26,760 bases of DNA, taken from NCBI GenBank assembly GCA_002311385.1, contig DCAE01000017.1:184-26943 (forward strand), given 5' to 3'. Made by a program: the position numbers and the translations under genes. Shown piece by piece: positions 16,107-23,331 of the stretch. The DNA is from Dehalococcoidia bacterium UBA1141. Lineage in GTDB: Bacteria > Chloroflexota > Dehalococcoidia > Lucifugimonadales > UBA3495. The notes below the pieces were generated by a model. It was not told where the DNA came from. It saw nothing but the letters and a program-made list of their open reading frames with translations, and ran no database searches. How positions within the stretch are numbered: position 1 is the stretch's first letter; every line of letters begins with the position of its first letter.

Positions 16107-17255
16107 TTATAGCCCCATGCAGACTGCTAGTTGCTCCAAGTGGTGGTCCGTGTCGCCCATATTGGCTTCGGCAATCTTGGACCTCATGCTGTAAAGTTGC
16201 ATATCGTGCTCGACGGTGAAGGCGATTCCTGCGAAGATCCCGTGGCCCACCGCCGTAGCCAGCCTGCTGAGCGACCCGGCATAGGCCTTGGCAACTGCCA
16301 CCTCTTCCGAAGCGTCTCGGACTGTGCCGTTATTCCCGGTATTATCCACTTTCCAGGCCGCATGGTAGGTGGCCATGCGAGCTCCATCCACGGCGGTTCG
16401 CAGGTCGGCGCACTGGTGTTGCACGGCTTGGAAACTGCCGATCGGACGGCCAAACTGGACCCTGTTCTTAGAGTATTCCACTACCATTTCCAGTATCTTT
16501 TCAGACCTGCCCACTATGTCGGCGCACTGTAGCACCGTGGCCCACTGTTGGGCTGGAGCCAAATAGGTGGCGGCGCCACCAACTTGGCCGATGGTGGCAT
16601 CGGGGCCGACCCTGACGTTCCGGAACCTGACCTCGTGTTGCCGGTAGTCGCCGATGGAAGGCATGGCATTTGTGGTGAGACCGTCGGAATCCCTGGCCAC
16701 CAAGAACAGCGTCAGGTAGACGGTAGATTCGGTCTGACCCAAAGATCCGGCCACACATAACATCATGTCGGAGCTATCGGCATAGGGCATGAAAATTGCG
16801 GTGCCTTCCAGAGCGTAGCCTTGACCGTCTATGGTGGCCCGCAAGCTCAATTCTCGACCGTCATTAAGGCTTTGACCGGCCAGGATGGTTGTGACTGTAG
16901 TGTCGCCACTGGCGAACTGGGGGAGAATCCGGCTCTTTTGTTCATGGCTGCCAGCGCCCAGGATTGTGCGCACAACGTAAGCAGAACTCGCCAATAATGG
17001 ACCGGGCACCATAGCGCGCCCGATTTCCTCGAAAAGCACCGTTTGGTCCATCAGATTACCGCCGTCACCACCGTGGTCCACGGGAATGGCCAAACCTAAC
17101 CAGCCCAATGCGGCCATCTTTTGCCATAGTTCCAAGGAATACCCTTCCTTGCTGTCTTCCAATTCTCTGACCAAGGAAATCGGACATTCCGCCTCCAAGA
17201 ACTCCCTGGCGGTGCGGCTCAAAAGCTTTTGTTGTTCGTTTAACCCGAGGTCCAT
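16107..17255 (-). CDS. Acyl-CoA dehydrogenase, probable non-catalytic partner subunit
   Basis: 382 residues of the acyl-CoA dehydrogenase (ACAD) fold: N-terminal helices (MDLGLNEQQKLLSRTAREFL), a middle beta domain and a C-terminal four-helix bundle (NRVQFGRPIGSFQAVQHQCADL, HGIFAGIAFTVEHDMQLYSMRSK). The substrate-binding CoA segments are recognisable, but the Glu bases used by other ACADs, either in the helix-G LDxER pattern or in the C-terminal YEGT pattern, are not found: helix G reads VLQCADIVGRSE. This is as in the beta subunits of heterotetrameric ACADs (FadE28/29-like pairs) in which one subunit lacks the base. It follows the second ACAD gene by 73 bases on the same strand. Confidence 0.88.
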   Translation of the reverse strand: MDLGLNEQQKLLSRTAREFLEAECPISLVRELEDSKEGYSLELWQKMAALGWLGLAIPVDHGGDGGNLMDQTVLFEEIGRAMVPGPLLASSAYVVRTILGAGSHEQKSRILPQFASGDTTVTTILAGQSLNDGRELSLRATIDGQGYALEGTAIFMPYADSSDMMLCVAGSLGQTESTVYLTLFLVARDSDGLTTNAMPSIGDYRQHEVRFRNVRVGPDATIGQVGGAATYLAPAQQWATVLQCADIVGRSEKILEMVVEYSKNRVQFGRPIGSFQAVQHQCADLRTAVDGARMATYHAAWKVDNTGNNGTVRDASEEVAVAKAYAGSLSRLATAVGHGIFAGIAFTVEHDMQLYSMRSKIAEANMGDTDHHLEQLAVCMGL

Positions 17256-17328
17256 TCGGATGCCCTCAATAATTTACTGCCCCAGGCAACTTGATTTGCA
17301 ATTAAATATATTGGCAAATATAGGTGAA

Positions 17329-18495
17329 TCACCTGGGGAGACCCAGACCCCTTTGAGCAATGATATTGCGGTGGATCTCGCTGGTGCCCGCCCCGTGGAG
17401 GTGCATGCTCTCTCGGTGTATACCTTCGATTGTTCCTCGTAGTGGCGCCCATTGTGAGTCGCCCCGCAAGGTCCCATGGGGGCCCAGAATCTCCATCGCC
17501 GATTGGGCGAACTTGAGCCGCTGTTCGGTTCCATGGAGGAAGGCGACGGATGCTTCGGCATTAGGGACGGCGCCGGAACTCTGGAGCCAAGCCACGTTCC
17601 AGCACAGCAGACTCCAGACATCGAAGGCAGCTTTTATCTCGGCCAGTTTGTGCTTTACCGTTGGGCTATCGGAGATTACCCTGCCGTTTAACCCAGTGGT
17701 CTTGCAGAACTCCACGAAATCGTCGAAGGCCCTGCGGGTTCGTCCGTAGCGTTCCAATCCGGAGCGCTCAAAGTCCAGCGTGGTCATGGCGTGATACCAA
17801 CCCCGGTTTTCTTCGCCAATCAGCGCAGTGGCAGGGAGACGAACGTTGTCGAAAAACGTCTGGGCCGCCATCGCCCCGCTGATGTATGGAAGAGCCCGCA
17901 GGCTGATTCCCGGAGTTTTCATGTCCGCAATGAACATACTGATACCCCGGTGTTTGGGTGCTTGAGGGTCGGTGCGAGCTAGCAAGTACATGTAATCGGC
18001 GTTATACACATAGCTGGTAAACATCTTCGAGCCGTTTAAAACGTATTCGTCGCCGTCCCTATCGGCCCGCAATTCCAAAGAAGCCAGGTCGGAGCCCACA
18101 TTGGGTTCGCTAAAGCCCTGGCAATACTCCACCTCCGATGCGGCGATGGGAGGTAGATATTGAGCTTGTTGCTCGAGACTGCCGAAGACCATCAGCGCCG
18201 GGCCGACGAACCCCAATCCCGTAATCCCAGTGCGGGGCACCATGCCGTAACCCATCTGCTCGTTGAATATCGCTTGCTCGATGGGTCCTTTGCCGCCTCC
18301 CCCGTGTTCTTCAGGCCAGCCGACCGCCAACCAACGACGTTGGGCCAGTTCGCTGGCGACTTCCCGTCCGAACTGGTATTGGCCGTCGTATTCCACGCCG
18401 AACACTTCCTGACGCTCCGGCGGCACGCGGCGAGTTAGAAAGGCACGCACGTCCTCTTTGAATGATTGCTGCTCTTTACTAAAGTCAAAATTCAT
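17329..18495 (-). CDS. Acyl-CoA dehydrogenase, probable catalytic subunit
   Basis: 388 residues. Seen: MNFDFSKEQQSFKEDVRAFL, QGFSEPNVGSDLASL (FAD and substrate contacts, about 126-140), YVLNGSKMFTSY, TLDFERSGLERYGR with E243 in the helix-G position used as base by isovaleryl-CoA-type enzymes, and AGTSEIHRNIIAQRGLG at the C-terminus. The other possible base position (YEGT) reads HGAGT here, so E243 is the likely base. It would oxidise an acyl-CoA to the 2-enoyl-CoA, passing electrons to ETF. With the adjacent ACAD it may form a heterotetramer. A 23-codon ORF that overlaps its ATG by ATGA precedes it (18492-18563). Substrate unknown. Confidence 0.92.
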   Translation of the reverse strand: MNFDFSKEQQSFKEDVRAFLTRRVPPERQEVFGVEYDGQYQFGREVASELAQRRWLAVGWPEEHGGGGKGPIEQAIFNEQMGYGMVPRTGITGLGFVGPALMVFGSLEQQAQYLPPIAASEVEYCQGFSEPNVGSDLASLELRADRDGDEYVLNGSKMFTSYVYNADYMYLLARTDPQAPKHRGISMFIADMKTPGISLRALPYISGAMAAQTFFDNVRLPATALIGEENRGWYHAMTTLDFERSGLERYGRTRRAFDDFVEFCKTTGLNGRVISDSPTVKHKLAEIKAAFDVWSLLCWNVAWLQSSGAVPNAEASVAFLHGTEQRLKFAQSAMEILGPHGTLRGDSQWAPLRGTIEGIHRESMHLHGAGTSEIHRNIIAQRGLGLPR

Positions 18496-18575
18496 GGTCT
18501 TGGCCTTACTGGGTTAGCGAAATTCCGCGTGTAATCTTGCGTGCGTGGAAAGTCAAAACTCATGGCTTGGCCTTA
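18481..18575 (-). repeat. Tandem duplication of the acyl-CoA dehydrogenase start region
   Basis: Bases 18481-18508 (gene start and bases before it) and 18549-18575 are near-identical copies: AAGTCAAAA/CTCATGG-CTTGGCCTTA, differing at about three positions. The upstream copy begins at the stop codon of the LLM gene (18573-18575). In the upstream copy ATG 18563 opens a 23-codon frame, MSFDFPRTQDY onwards, ending at TGA 18494-18492, which overlaps the real ATG at 18495 as ATGA. The mini-ORF may be a remnant N-terminus or a translational coupler. Confidence 0.7.
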
Positions 18576-19568
18576 ACGAGGAGCGCAGGCTCGGATGATA
18601 TCCATGGCCTGTTCCTTTGCTTTGGGGCCTCCAACTCGGGGCGATATTATCGGTTGGGTGATGCCCGCCTGCCGGTACTGTTTGAGTTTCTCCAAGCAGT
18701 TTTCAGCGCTGCCCACCAAAGCGATTTTGTCGATAAGTGCTTCTGGAACCAAGGCACTTGCTTCCTTTTGATTTCCGGACCCCCAAGCTTGGCGCACCGC
18801 AAGCAGTTCTTCCGTAAACCCTGCGTCTTCCATCAGTTTGAGGTATCTGGGAAAATTGGCGGCATAACGGGCGACGTTGGTCCGCATCGCATCCATGCCT
18901 TGGTCGGCGGACCCTCCCACGGCACATGGCAGTAGTGTGGCGACTGCCACCTCGCTGGGGTTTCGCCCGGCGCGTTCCGCGCCGATGGCCACATGTTTTG
19001 CGGCGGTTTTTGCGTGTTCCAAGGTGCACCAGGTTAGGAGCGCTCCTTGGGAGATTTCTCCGCAGACCTCCAACATCTTGGGGAAGACGGCGGCCACGTA
19101 TATGGGTATCTCTCTCCGCAGCGCTTTGAACCAGAAATCAAAACGCTCGATATTGTAAACGTCTCCTTGGTAGCTAACCTCGCCTTCCTTCAGCAGGGTG
19201 CGAACAATCTCTACGCACTCCTTTAACCGGGGAACAGCCCGCTCGAAGACCAGTCCGTGTTCTGGGCCGACCTGGACTTTATGGCTGGTGCCCAAACCCA
19301 AGATGAACCTGCCGTTGGAAAAATGGTCAACTGATGCTGCCGCCATGGCGATTGTGGGTGCGCTCCTCACGAAAACGCTGGCGATACTGGTGCCTAGCAG
19401 AATCTTTTCGGTCTTCAAGGCGCAGGCGGTGAGGATGGAAAATTGGTCGCCGCTGTGACCTTCGGCTACCCAGCCCGATTCGTAGCCCAGTTCGTCGGCC
19501 AGATGGATGCACTCAACAATTTCTGTAGGTTGGAGTCCTCCGGAAAATGCCACCCCGATTCGGTCCAT
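18573..19568 (-). CDS. LLM class flavin-dependent oxidoreductase (F420-type likely)
   Basis: 331 residues from ATG 19568 (MDRIGVAFSGG), chosen because GGGGAG lies 6 bases before it and the family begins there; the frame reaches 19649 without family sequence. Seen: LADELGYESGWVAEGHSGD, ILLGTSIASVFVRSAPTIAM, HFSNGRFILGLGTSHKVQVG and IYVAAVFPKMLEVCGEISQG, all LLM hallmarks in order. The length and the SVFVRSAPTIAMAAAS segment are closer to F420-dependent methylene-tetrahydromethanopterin-reductase-like members than to luciferase proper, so F420 is a fair guess. First gene of the leftward block with two acyl-CoA dehydrogenases. Substrate unknown. Confidence 0.88.
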   Translation of the reverse strand: MDRIGVAFSGGLQPTEIVECIHLADELGYESGWVAEGHSGDQFSILTACALKTEKILLGTSIASVFVRSAPTIAMAAASVDHFSNGRFILGLGTSHKVQVGPEHGLVFERAVPRLKECVEIVRTLLKEGEVSYQGDVYNIERFDFWFKALRREIPIYVAAVFPKMLEVCGEISQGALLTWCTLEHAKTAAKHVAIGAERAGRNPSEVAVATLLPCAVGGSADQGMDAMRTNVARYAANFPRYLKLMEDAGFTEELLAVRQAWGSGNQKEASALVPEALIDKIALVGSAENCLEKLKQYRQAGITQPIISPRVGGPKAKEQAMDIIRACAPR

Positions 19569-19783
19569 TCGACTCTCCCCATCTAGATATTTGGAATCCT
19601 TGTCGTTATTTAGATTCCGTTTTCTTGGCCCTTGGCTAATCTCAGGCACCTGGCATTATAACCCCAGGCCATCGTCGCCGCATCCGAACATGGCCGTCCG
19701 TGGGCGTCCCTACCCTCGTTTTGCTTTCCGGATTCCCTGCCTACACTTGCTCTGCCCAGCCAAGAGACTTCTCGGTCCGGTCT

Positions 19784-19928
19784 GCGCGACAAGCTCTTGC
19801 CCCAAAAGTCACCAAAATACTGTCATTCTGAGTGAAGCGAAGAATCTTCACGTCTGAGCCAATAGATTCTTCGTCGCTTCACTCCTCAGAATGACGGTTT
19901 TGAGGCAAGGCGGCGCGACAAGCTCTTG
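19784..19928. repeat. 16-base direct repeats flanking the inverted repeat
   Basis: GCGCGACAAGCTCTTG occurs at 19784-19799 and again at 19913-19928, exactly, on either side of the inverted repeat. The unit between is about 113 bases. Direct repeats of this kind are expected from insertion of a small element or from tandem duplication; 16 bases is long for a simple target duplication. Confidence 0.75.
19821..19896. repeat. Imperfect inverted repeat, REP/MITE-like
   Basis: The left arm (19821-19847) reads GTCATTCTGAGTGAAGCGAAG then AATCT; the right arm (19864-19896), reversed, is the same with two 3-base insertions. The spacer is 16 bases. A single half copy is at 16075-16100. Arms beginning GTCATTCTGAG and ending GAATCT recur in many bacterial genomes as dispersed repeats to my recollection; that should be checked by search. 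Confidence 0.8.
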
Positions 19929-19947
19929 AGAATGCTGGTTGACGGTG

Positions 19948-19979
19948 CCAGTGACGGTCACTAAACTGCCCGTGACTGG
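19948..19979. other. Imperfect hairpin upstream of the MFS gene
   Basis: CCAGTGACGG and CCGTGACTGG form a 10-bp stem with one mismatch around a 12-base loop. It lies 127 bases before the MFS start and has no T-run, so a terminator role is unlikely; it may be a regulator site or chance. Confidence 0.35.
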
Positions 19980-20105
19980 AACCACAATTTTGGCAATCTT
20001 GAGTTAAGAGAATTACCGTTGGAATATCCCAAGTGTTATCCGTTTGATGGGTCTTGGTGTGAAGCCAACCTAAACCTAAGCCCCAAAGTGTTTTCGGACC
20101 GTTAA

Positions 20106-21377
20106 ATGACCGGCGAACTACGATCCCTGCCCGCTGCTTCCAACTACCGTTGGTTGGTCATGGGCCTGTGGCTGCTCTCCAGCGTCTCGGGCTTCATGGT
20201 GATTTACACCTTGGGAATTTTATTGCCCGTGATAAGCGACGACCTGAATCTTTCGCCGGCTGAGCAAGGTTTGTTGGGTTCTGCTTCTCACTGGGGCAAC
20301 ATCGCCTTGGCAATCCCGCTGACGCTTTGGACCTCCCGTTTTGGCGCAAAACGGCTGACGACCGTGACCTTGGCCTTGGCAACCGCCTGCCTGTTCGTCC
20401 AAGGTTGGTCTCCTGTGTTTGCAGTATTGCTTTTCAGTAGGCTCGCTTTCGGCATAACTATAATCGCCCAGCAACCGGCCAGGGCGTTCTTGACCCAACA
20501 ATGGTTTCAGACCCGCGAGATAATCATGGTGAACGGCTTGTCCAATGTCCTGTTTGGCCTGGTGGTCGGGGGTGGCCTGCTGGCATCACCCTTTATATTG
20601 AGCGCTTTTGGAGACGATTGGAGGTCTACTTTCCGGGCATACGGGTTCTTGTTTGGCGCTCTCACACTGCTGTGGCTGTTGTTGGGGAAGGAGCGACCCG
20701 GAACCGATCGCCAGAAAAACAGCGAGAAAATCGGGAACAGCGGTGAGGCCGGCATACTTCGCGGAGGTCTGGCGCGACGGGATTTGTGGCTGTGCGGGTT
20801 CGGATTTCTGGGTGCGACGATGGCATTTTCGGCCTTCGTTAGCTTTTACCCTACATTGATGTTGGAAAATCACCAAGTGTCGCTAAGGTGGTCAGGCGCG
20901 ATTCTCGCTTTGGGAGTTTTGGTGGGCGGTCTCGGAGGGTTGGGTGTAGGTATGACGGCGGCGCGCAAGTCCATGGAAAAGCACTTTCTTATTGTTCTGG
21001 GCACGCTGATGGCCGGAACGTACGTGGGTATGTTGTTTACCGGCTCAATCCCAGTATTGATGGTCATCTCATTCTTCAATGGATTTTCTTGGGCTTTCTT
21101 CCCCATATTAATCACAGTGCCCTTTCTCTTGCCCGGCATAAAACCCAGGGAGGTGGCGGTGGCTTTATCATTTACAATAATGGTCACTTCATTGGGGACC
21201 TCATTGGGGCCTCTCATAACCGGCTTCATCCAGGAGGCCACCGGAGATTTGAGGCTCTCTTTGTTGATTATCAGTTTTCCGCCGCTATCGTTATTAGTAT
21301 CCGGCCTGACCATACGCTTCAATCAAGGGGATAGGCAAAGCACTAGGACGCCAGGCAGCCCTTCTCCTGCTGCTTAA
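20106..21377 (+). CDS. MFS transporter (CynX/NarK-like)
   Basis: 423 residues with about twelve hydrophobic segments. The N-terminus RWLVMGLWLLSSVSGFMVIY is followed by LLPVISDDLNLSPAEQGLLG and TSRFGAKRLTT, the MFS loop-2 motif; QQPARAFLTQQWF, with a helix-4 type loop, and SFTIMVTSLGTSLGPLITGF in the second half. A central cytoplasmic loop (about 196-220) separates the halves. It would transport a small anion or organic acid. No ribosome binding site is visible before ATG 20106, so a start at one of the next Met codons (about residue 19) cannot be excluded. It precedes the M20 peptidase gene by 91 bases on the same strand, which may be its functional partner. Confidence 0.83.
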   Translation: MTGELRSLPAASNYRWLVMGLWLLSSVSGFMVIYTLGILLPVISDDLNLSPAEQGLLGSASHWGNIALAIPLTLWTSRFGAKRLTTVTLALATACLFVQGWSPVFAVLLFSRLAFGITIIAQQPARAFLTQQWFQTREIIMVNGLSNVLFGLVVGGGLLASPFILSAFGDDWRSTFRAYGFLFGALTLLWLLLGKERPGTDRQKNSEKIGNSGEAGILRGGLARRDLWLCGFGFLGATMAFSAFVSFYPTLMLENHQVSLRWSGAILALGVLVGGLGGLGVGMTAARKSMEKHFLIVLGTLMAGTYVGMLFTGSIPVLMVISFFNGFSWAFFPILITVPFLLPGIKPREVAVALSFTIMVTSLGTSLGPLITGFIQEATGDLRLSLLIISFPPLSLLVSGLTIRFNQGDRQSTRTPGSPSPAA

Positions 21378-21468
21378 GGGCTACTCGGCTTTCATCAACA
21401 GATAAATCAAATCATAACGACGGTCCATTCAAAGATTGATTAAAACGTTTGATTATTCGGAGGCAGCC

Positions 21469-22827
21469 ATGACTCAGCTACAAGACCTGCTGGCCCAAGT
21501 GGACAGCGCACGGGATGACATAATCGCCCTGGAACAGGCCCTAGTCAGAATCCCGACGGTGAACACCGGATTCATGCCCACCGGCGACGAATCTTTGGTG
21601 TGTGAATACGTCAAAGAGTGGCTTTCCATGGATGGTATCGAGTGCCAAATATTGGAAGCTGCGCCGGGACGAGGCAACCTTATCGTCAGGATGGAAGGCC
21701 GCTCCGGTAAGGCCGGGTTGATGTTCATGTCCCACACCGACGTAGTGCCTGTGGAGGAAGAAGAGAAATGGCGCTTCCCGCCCTTCAGCGGCAACGTGGC
21801 TGATGGCCGGGTGCATGGCCGCGGGGCTTCGGACTGCAAGGCATTGCTCACCTGCCAGTTGATGGCCTTGCGATTGCTCAAGAGGAACGGCGTGGAATTG
21901 GAAGACAGCCTCATTCTTGCCTCCGGCGCAGACGAGGAGCATGGCGGCCGGTACGGCTTTGGCTGGCTTGCAAAGAACCATCCTGAGCTGATAGACGCCC
22001 CTTTGGCTGTTAACGAAGGCGGCGGCATGCCCATCGAAGCCGCCGGAGGTCTAACCTACATATTGGGCACCGGAGAGAAGGGACGTCTGCAAGTCGAAGT
22101 AACTATAAAGGGCACCAGCGCTCACGCTTCCGTTCCATGGCAAGGCACGAATGCTCTATTCCGGCTAGCCCAAGTGGTGCAGCGGCTGGAGGCCTATGAG
22201 GCGGAGCGGGACACAACCACTGGGCTGTTCGAGCACTTATCCAACTTCGCCATCGAGCACAAACCTTCGGCAGCGAACATTGATGAAATTATCGCCGAGA
22301 CCGAATCACACAACCCACGATTCGCCTCCTTGATGCGGGCGCTCTCCCGAATGACCGTGACGCCAACGATGATTCAAGGTGGCATCAAGTCCAACAGCGT
22401 CCCCGAGTCAATCAAGCTAACCTGCGATGTGCGGACTCTGCCCCATCAGGACGAGACCTACGTCCGGGAGCAGCTAAACAAAATATTTGAGGGTTTGGCG
22501 GACGTGGAATTCGAGATTGACTATATGGCCGAACCCAACTCGTCGCCTTTTGAAACGGACTTTGCCGAGAGAATTAAGGCCAACACGGGACTAGCGTTGG
22601 AGCGCGAGGATATCCGCTGGGTACCAGCCATCAGCACGGGCTTCACCGATTCCCGATTTACCCGTCCACTGGGGACTATCACCTACGGTTTTACTGGCTC
22701 CCATCCAGACGATGACCCGGTTTTGAACCACATCCACGGCACCGATGAATCCGTGGGTATCCTCAGCTTAGTCAGCGGGACCAAGATAATGCTAGCCTTG
22801 GCCTACGACATCCTGGCGGTGAAGTAA
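21469..22827 (+). CDS. M20 family metallopeptidase (ArgE/DapE-like)
   Basis: 452 residues from ATG 21469, chosen for GGAGG 6 bases before it; the frame opens earlier only from ATT. Seen: MFMSHTDVVPV (H89), GRGASDCKALL (D122, the bridging Asp), ADEEHGG (E156, E157), NEGGGMPIEAAGG and IHGTDESVGI with the last metal-ligand His. These are the dinuclear zinc and catalytic-Glu motifs of M20 amidohydrolases, which cleave N-acyl amino acids or peptides. A dimerisation lid domain lies at about 200-320 (KGTSAHASVPWQGTNA). Likely cytoplasmic hydrolysis of an imported amide or dipeptide, possibly supplied by the preceding MFS carrier. Exact substrate unknown. Confidence 0.92.
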   Translation: MTQLQDLLAQVDSARDDIIALEQALVRIPTVNTGFMPTGDESLVCEYVKEWLSMDGIECQILEAAPGRGNLIVRMEGRSGKAGLMFMSHTDVVPVEEEEKWRFPPFSGNVADGRVHGRGASDCKALLTCQLMALRLLKRNGVELEDSLILASGADEEHGGRYGFGWLAKNHPELIDAPLAVNEGGGMPIEAAGGLTYILGTGEKGRLQVEVTIKGTSAHASVPWQGTNALFRLAQVVQRLEAYEAERDTTTGLFEHLSNFAIEHKPSAANIDEIIAETESHNPRFASLMRALSRMTVTPTMIQGGIKSNSVPESIKLTCDVRTLPHQDETYVREQLNKIFEGLADVEFEIDYMAEPNSSPFETDFAERIKANTGLALEREDIRWVPAISTGFTDSRFTRPLGTITYGFTGSHPDDDPVLNHIHGTDESVGILSLVSGTKIMLALAYDILAVK

Positions 22828-22860
22828 TCCGCTGAGATTGCTCAACGTAGAGTGTCTGCT

Positions 22861-23319
22861 TTAAGTCAGTTTGGCCAGGATATCTGCCTGTTCATCTACC
22901 GTGGCAAGGTCCGGTAAGAGCTTGAGTATCAGCCCCGCTTCATCAACGATGACCGCCGGACGCCTGCCTTCGGCTGGATTGGCCAGGTAGCGCTCGTCCC
23001 CGGCCTTCGACATGCCATAGGCAATGGCGATGGCCCTGTCCGTGTCCAGGATTATTGGGAAAGGAAGGCTTTCTCGTTCTACCCAGGAGCGAATCGATTC
23101 TTGGTCTTGGTCATTGACACCAAAGACCTGGATATTTTTCTGTTCGAAGTCCAAATACTTGTCACGGTACCCGTGACTATGGCGAGTTCAGTTACCACCT
23201 CCCGGTGACGAAAAGAACCAGAGCCATACCTTCTTGCCCTTTAGTTCAGACAGCCGGACCCCCGCACCATTGTGGTCCACAGCGGTGAAGTTCGGTGCCT
23301 TATCTCCTTCTTTAAGCAT
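22861..23319 (-). CDS. Peroxiredoxin, selenoprotein candidate (TGA read as Sec at codon 44)
   Basis: 152 residues if the TGA at 23190-23188 is selenocysteine. From ATG 23319 (GGAG 8 bases upstream): MLKEGDKAPNFTAVDHNGAG, VRLSELKGKKVWLWFFSSPG, then GGN-U44-TRHSHGYRDKYLDFEQ, then IQVFGVNDQDQESI, LPFPIILDTDRAIAIAYG and RRPAVIVDEAGLI with R119/R120. This is a complete AhpC/TSA-BCP peroxiredoxin fold with U exactly at the peroxidatic cysteine. A plain call would keep only the C-terminal 97 residues after the TGA. There is no cysteine at all, so reduction needs an outside partner. The usual Thr three residues before the peroxidatic site is Gly here. It begins 12 bases after the aminotransferase stop codon, so the two are one transcript. 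Pseudogene is the alternative. Confidence 0.85.
23161..23177 (-). promoter_or_regulatory. SECIS-like hairpin of the peroxiredoxin gene
   Basis: A perfect 6-bp stem GTCACG / CGTGAC closes the 5-nt loop GGTAC on the minus strand. The loop begins 17 nt after the TGA (23190-23188), inside the normal range for bacterial SECIS elements. It shares loop start GGT and a 5-nt loop with the hairpin at 2445-2464. Confidence 0.7.
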
Positions 23320-23331
23320 CCTATTTTCTCC

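Larger units (their letters stand above)
19569..20105. other. Repeat-bearing intergenic region
   Basis: 537 bases between the divergent LLM and MFS genes. It contains a long imperfect inverted repeat (19821-19896), a 16-base direct repeat on either side of it, and a second hairpin (19948-19979). No protein-like ORF or RNA gene was recognised in it; the short ORFs here have no family similarity. It looks like an insertion-prone spacer. Confidence 0.65.

Noticed and set aside
19507..19857. A 116-residue plus-strand ORF crossing the LLM start and the repeat region
   Set aside because: It spans antisense coding sequence and a repeat arm and has no protein-family features.
21436..21468. Upstream ATT start for the M20 peptidase
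   Set aside because: ATT is rare as a start and GGAGG lies 6 bases before ATG 21469.
22861..23154. A 97-residue stand-alone C-terminal peroxiredoxin-like gene
   Set aside because: It has no suitable start signal of its own, begins inside the fold, and the frame upstream of the TGA encodes the missing N-terminus with a proper start and ribosome binding site.
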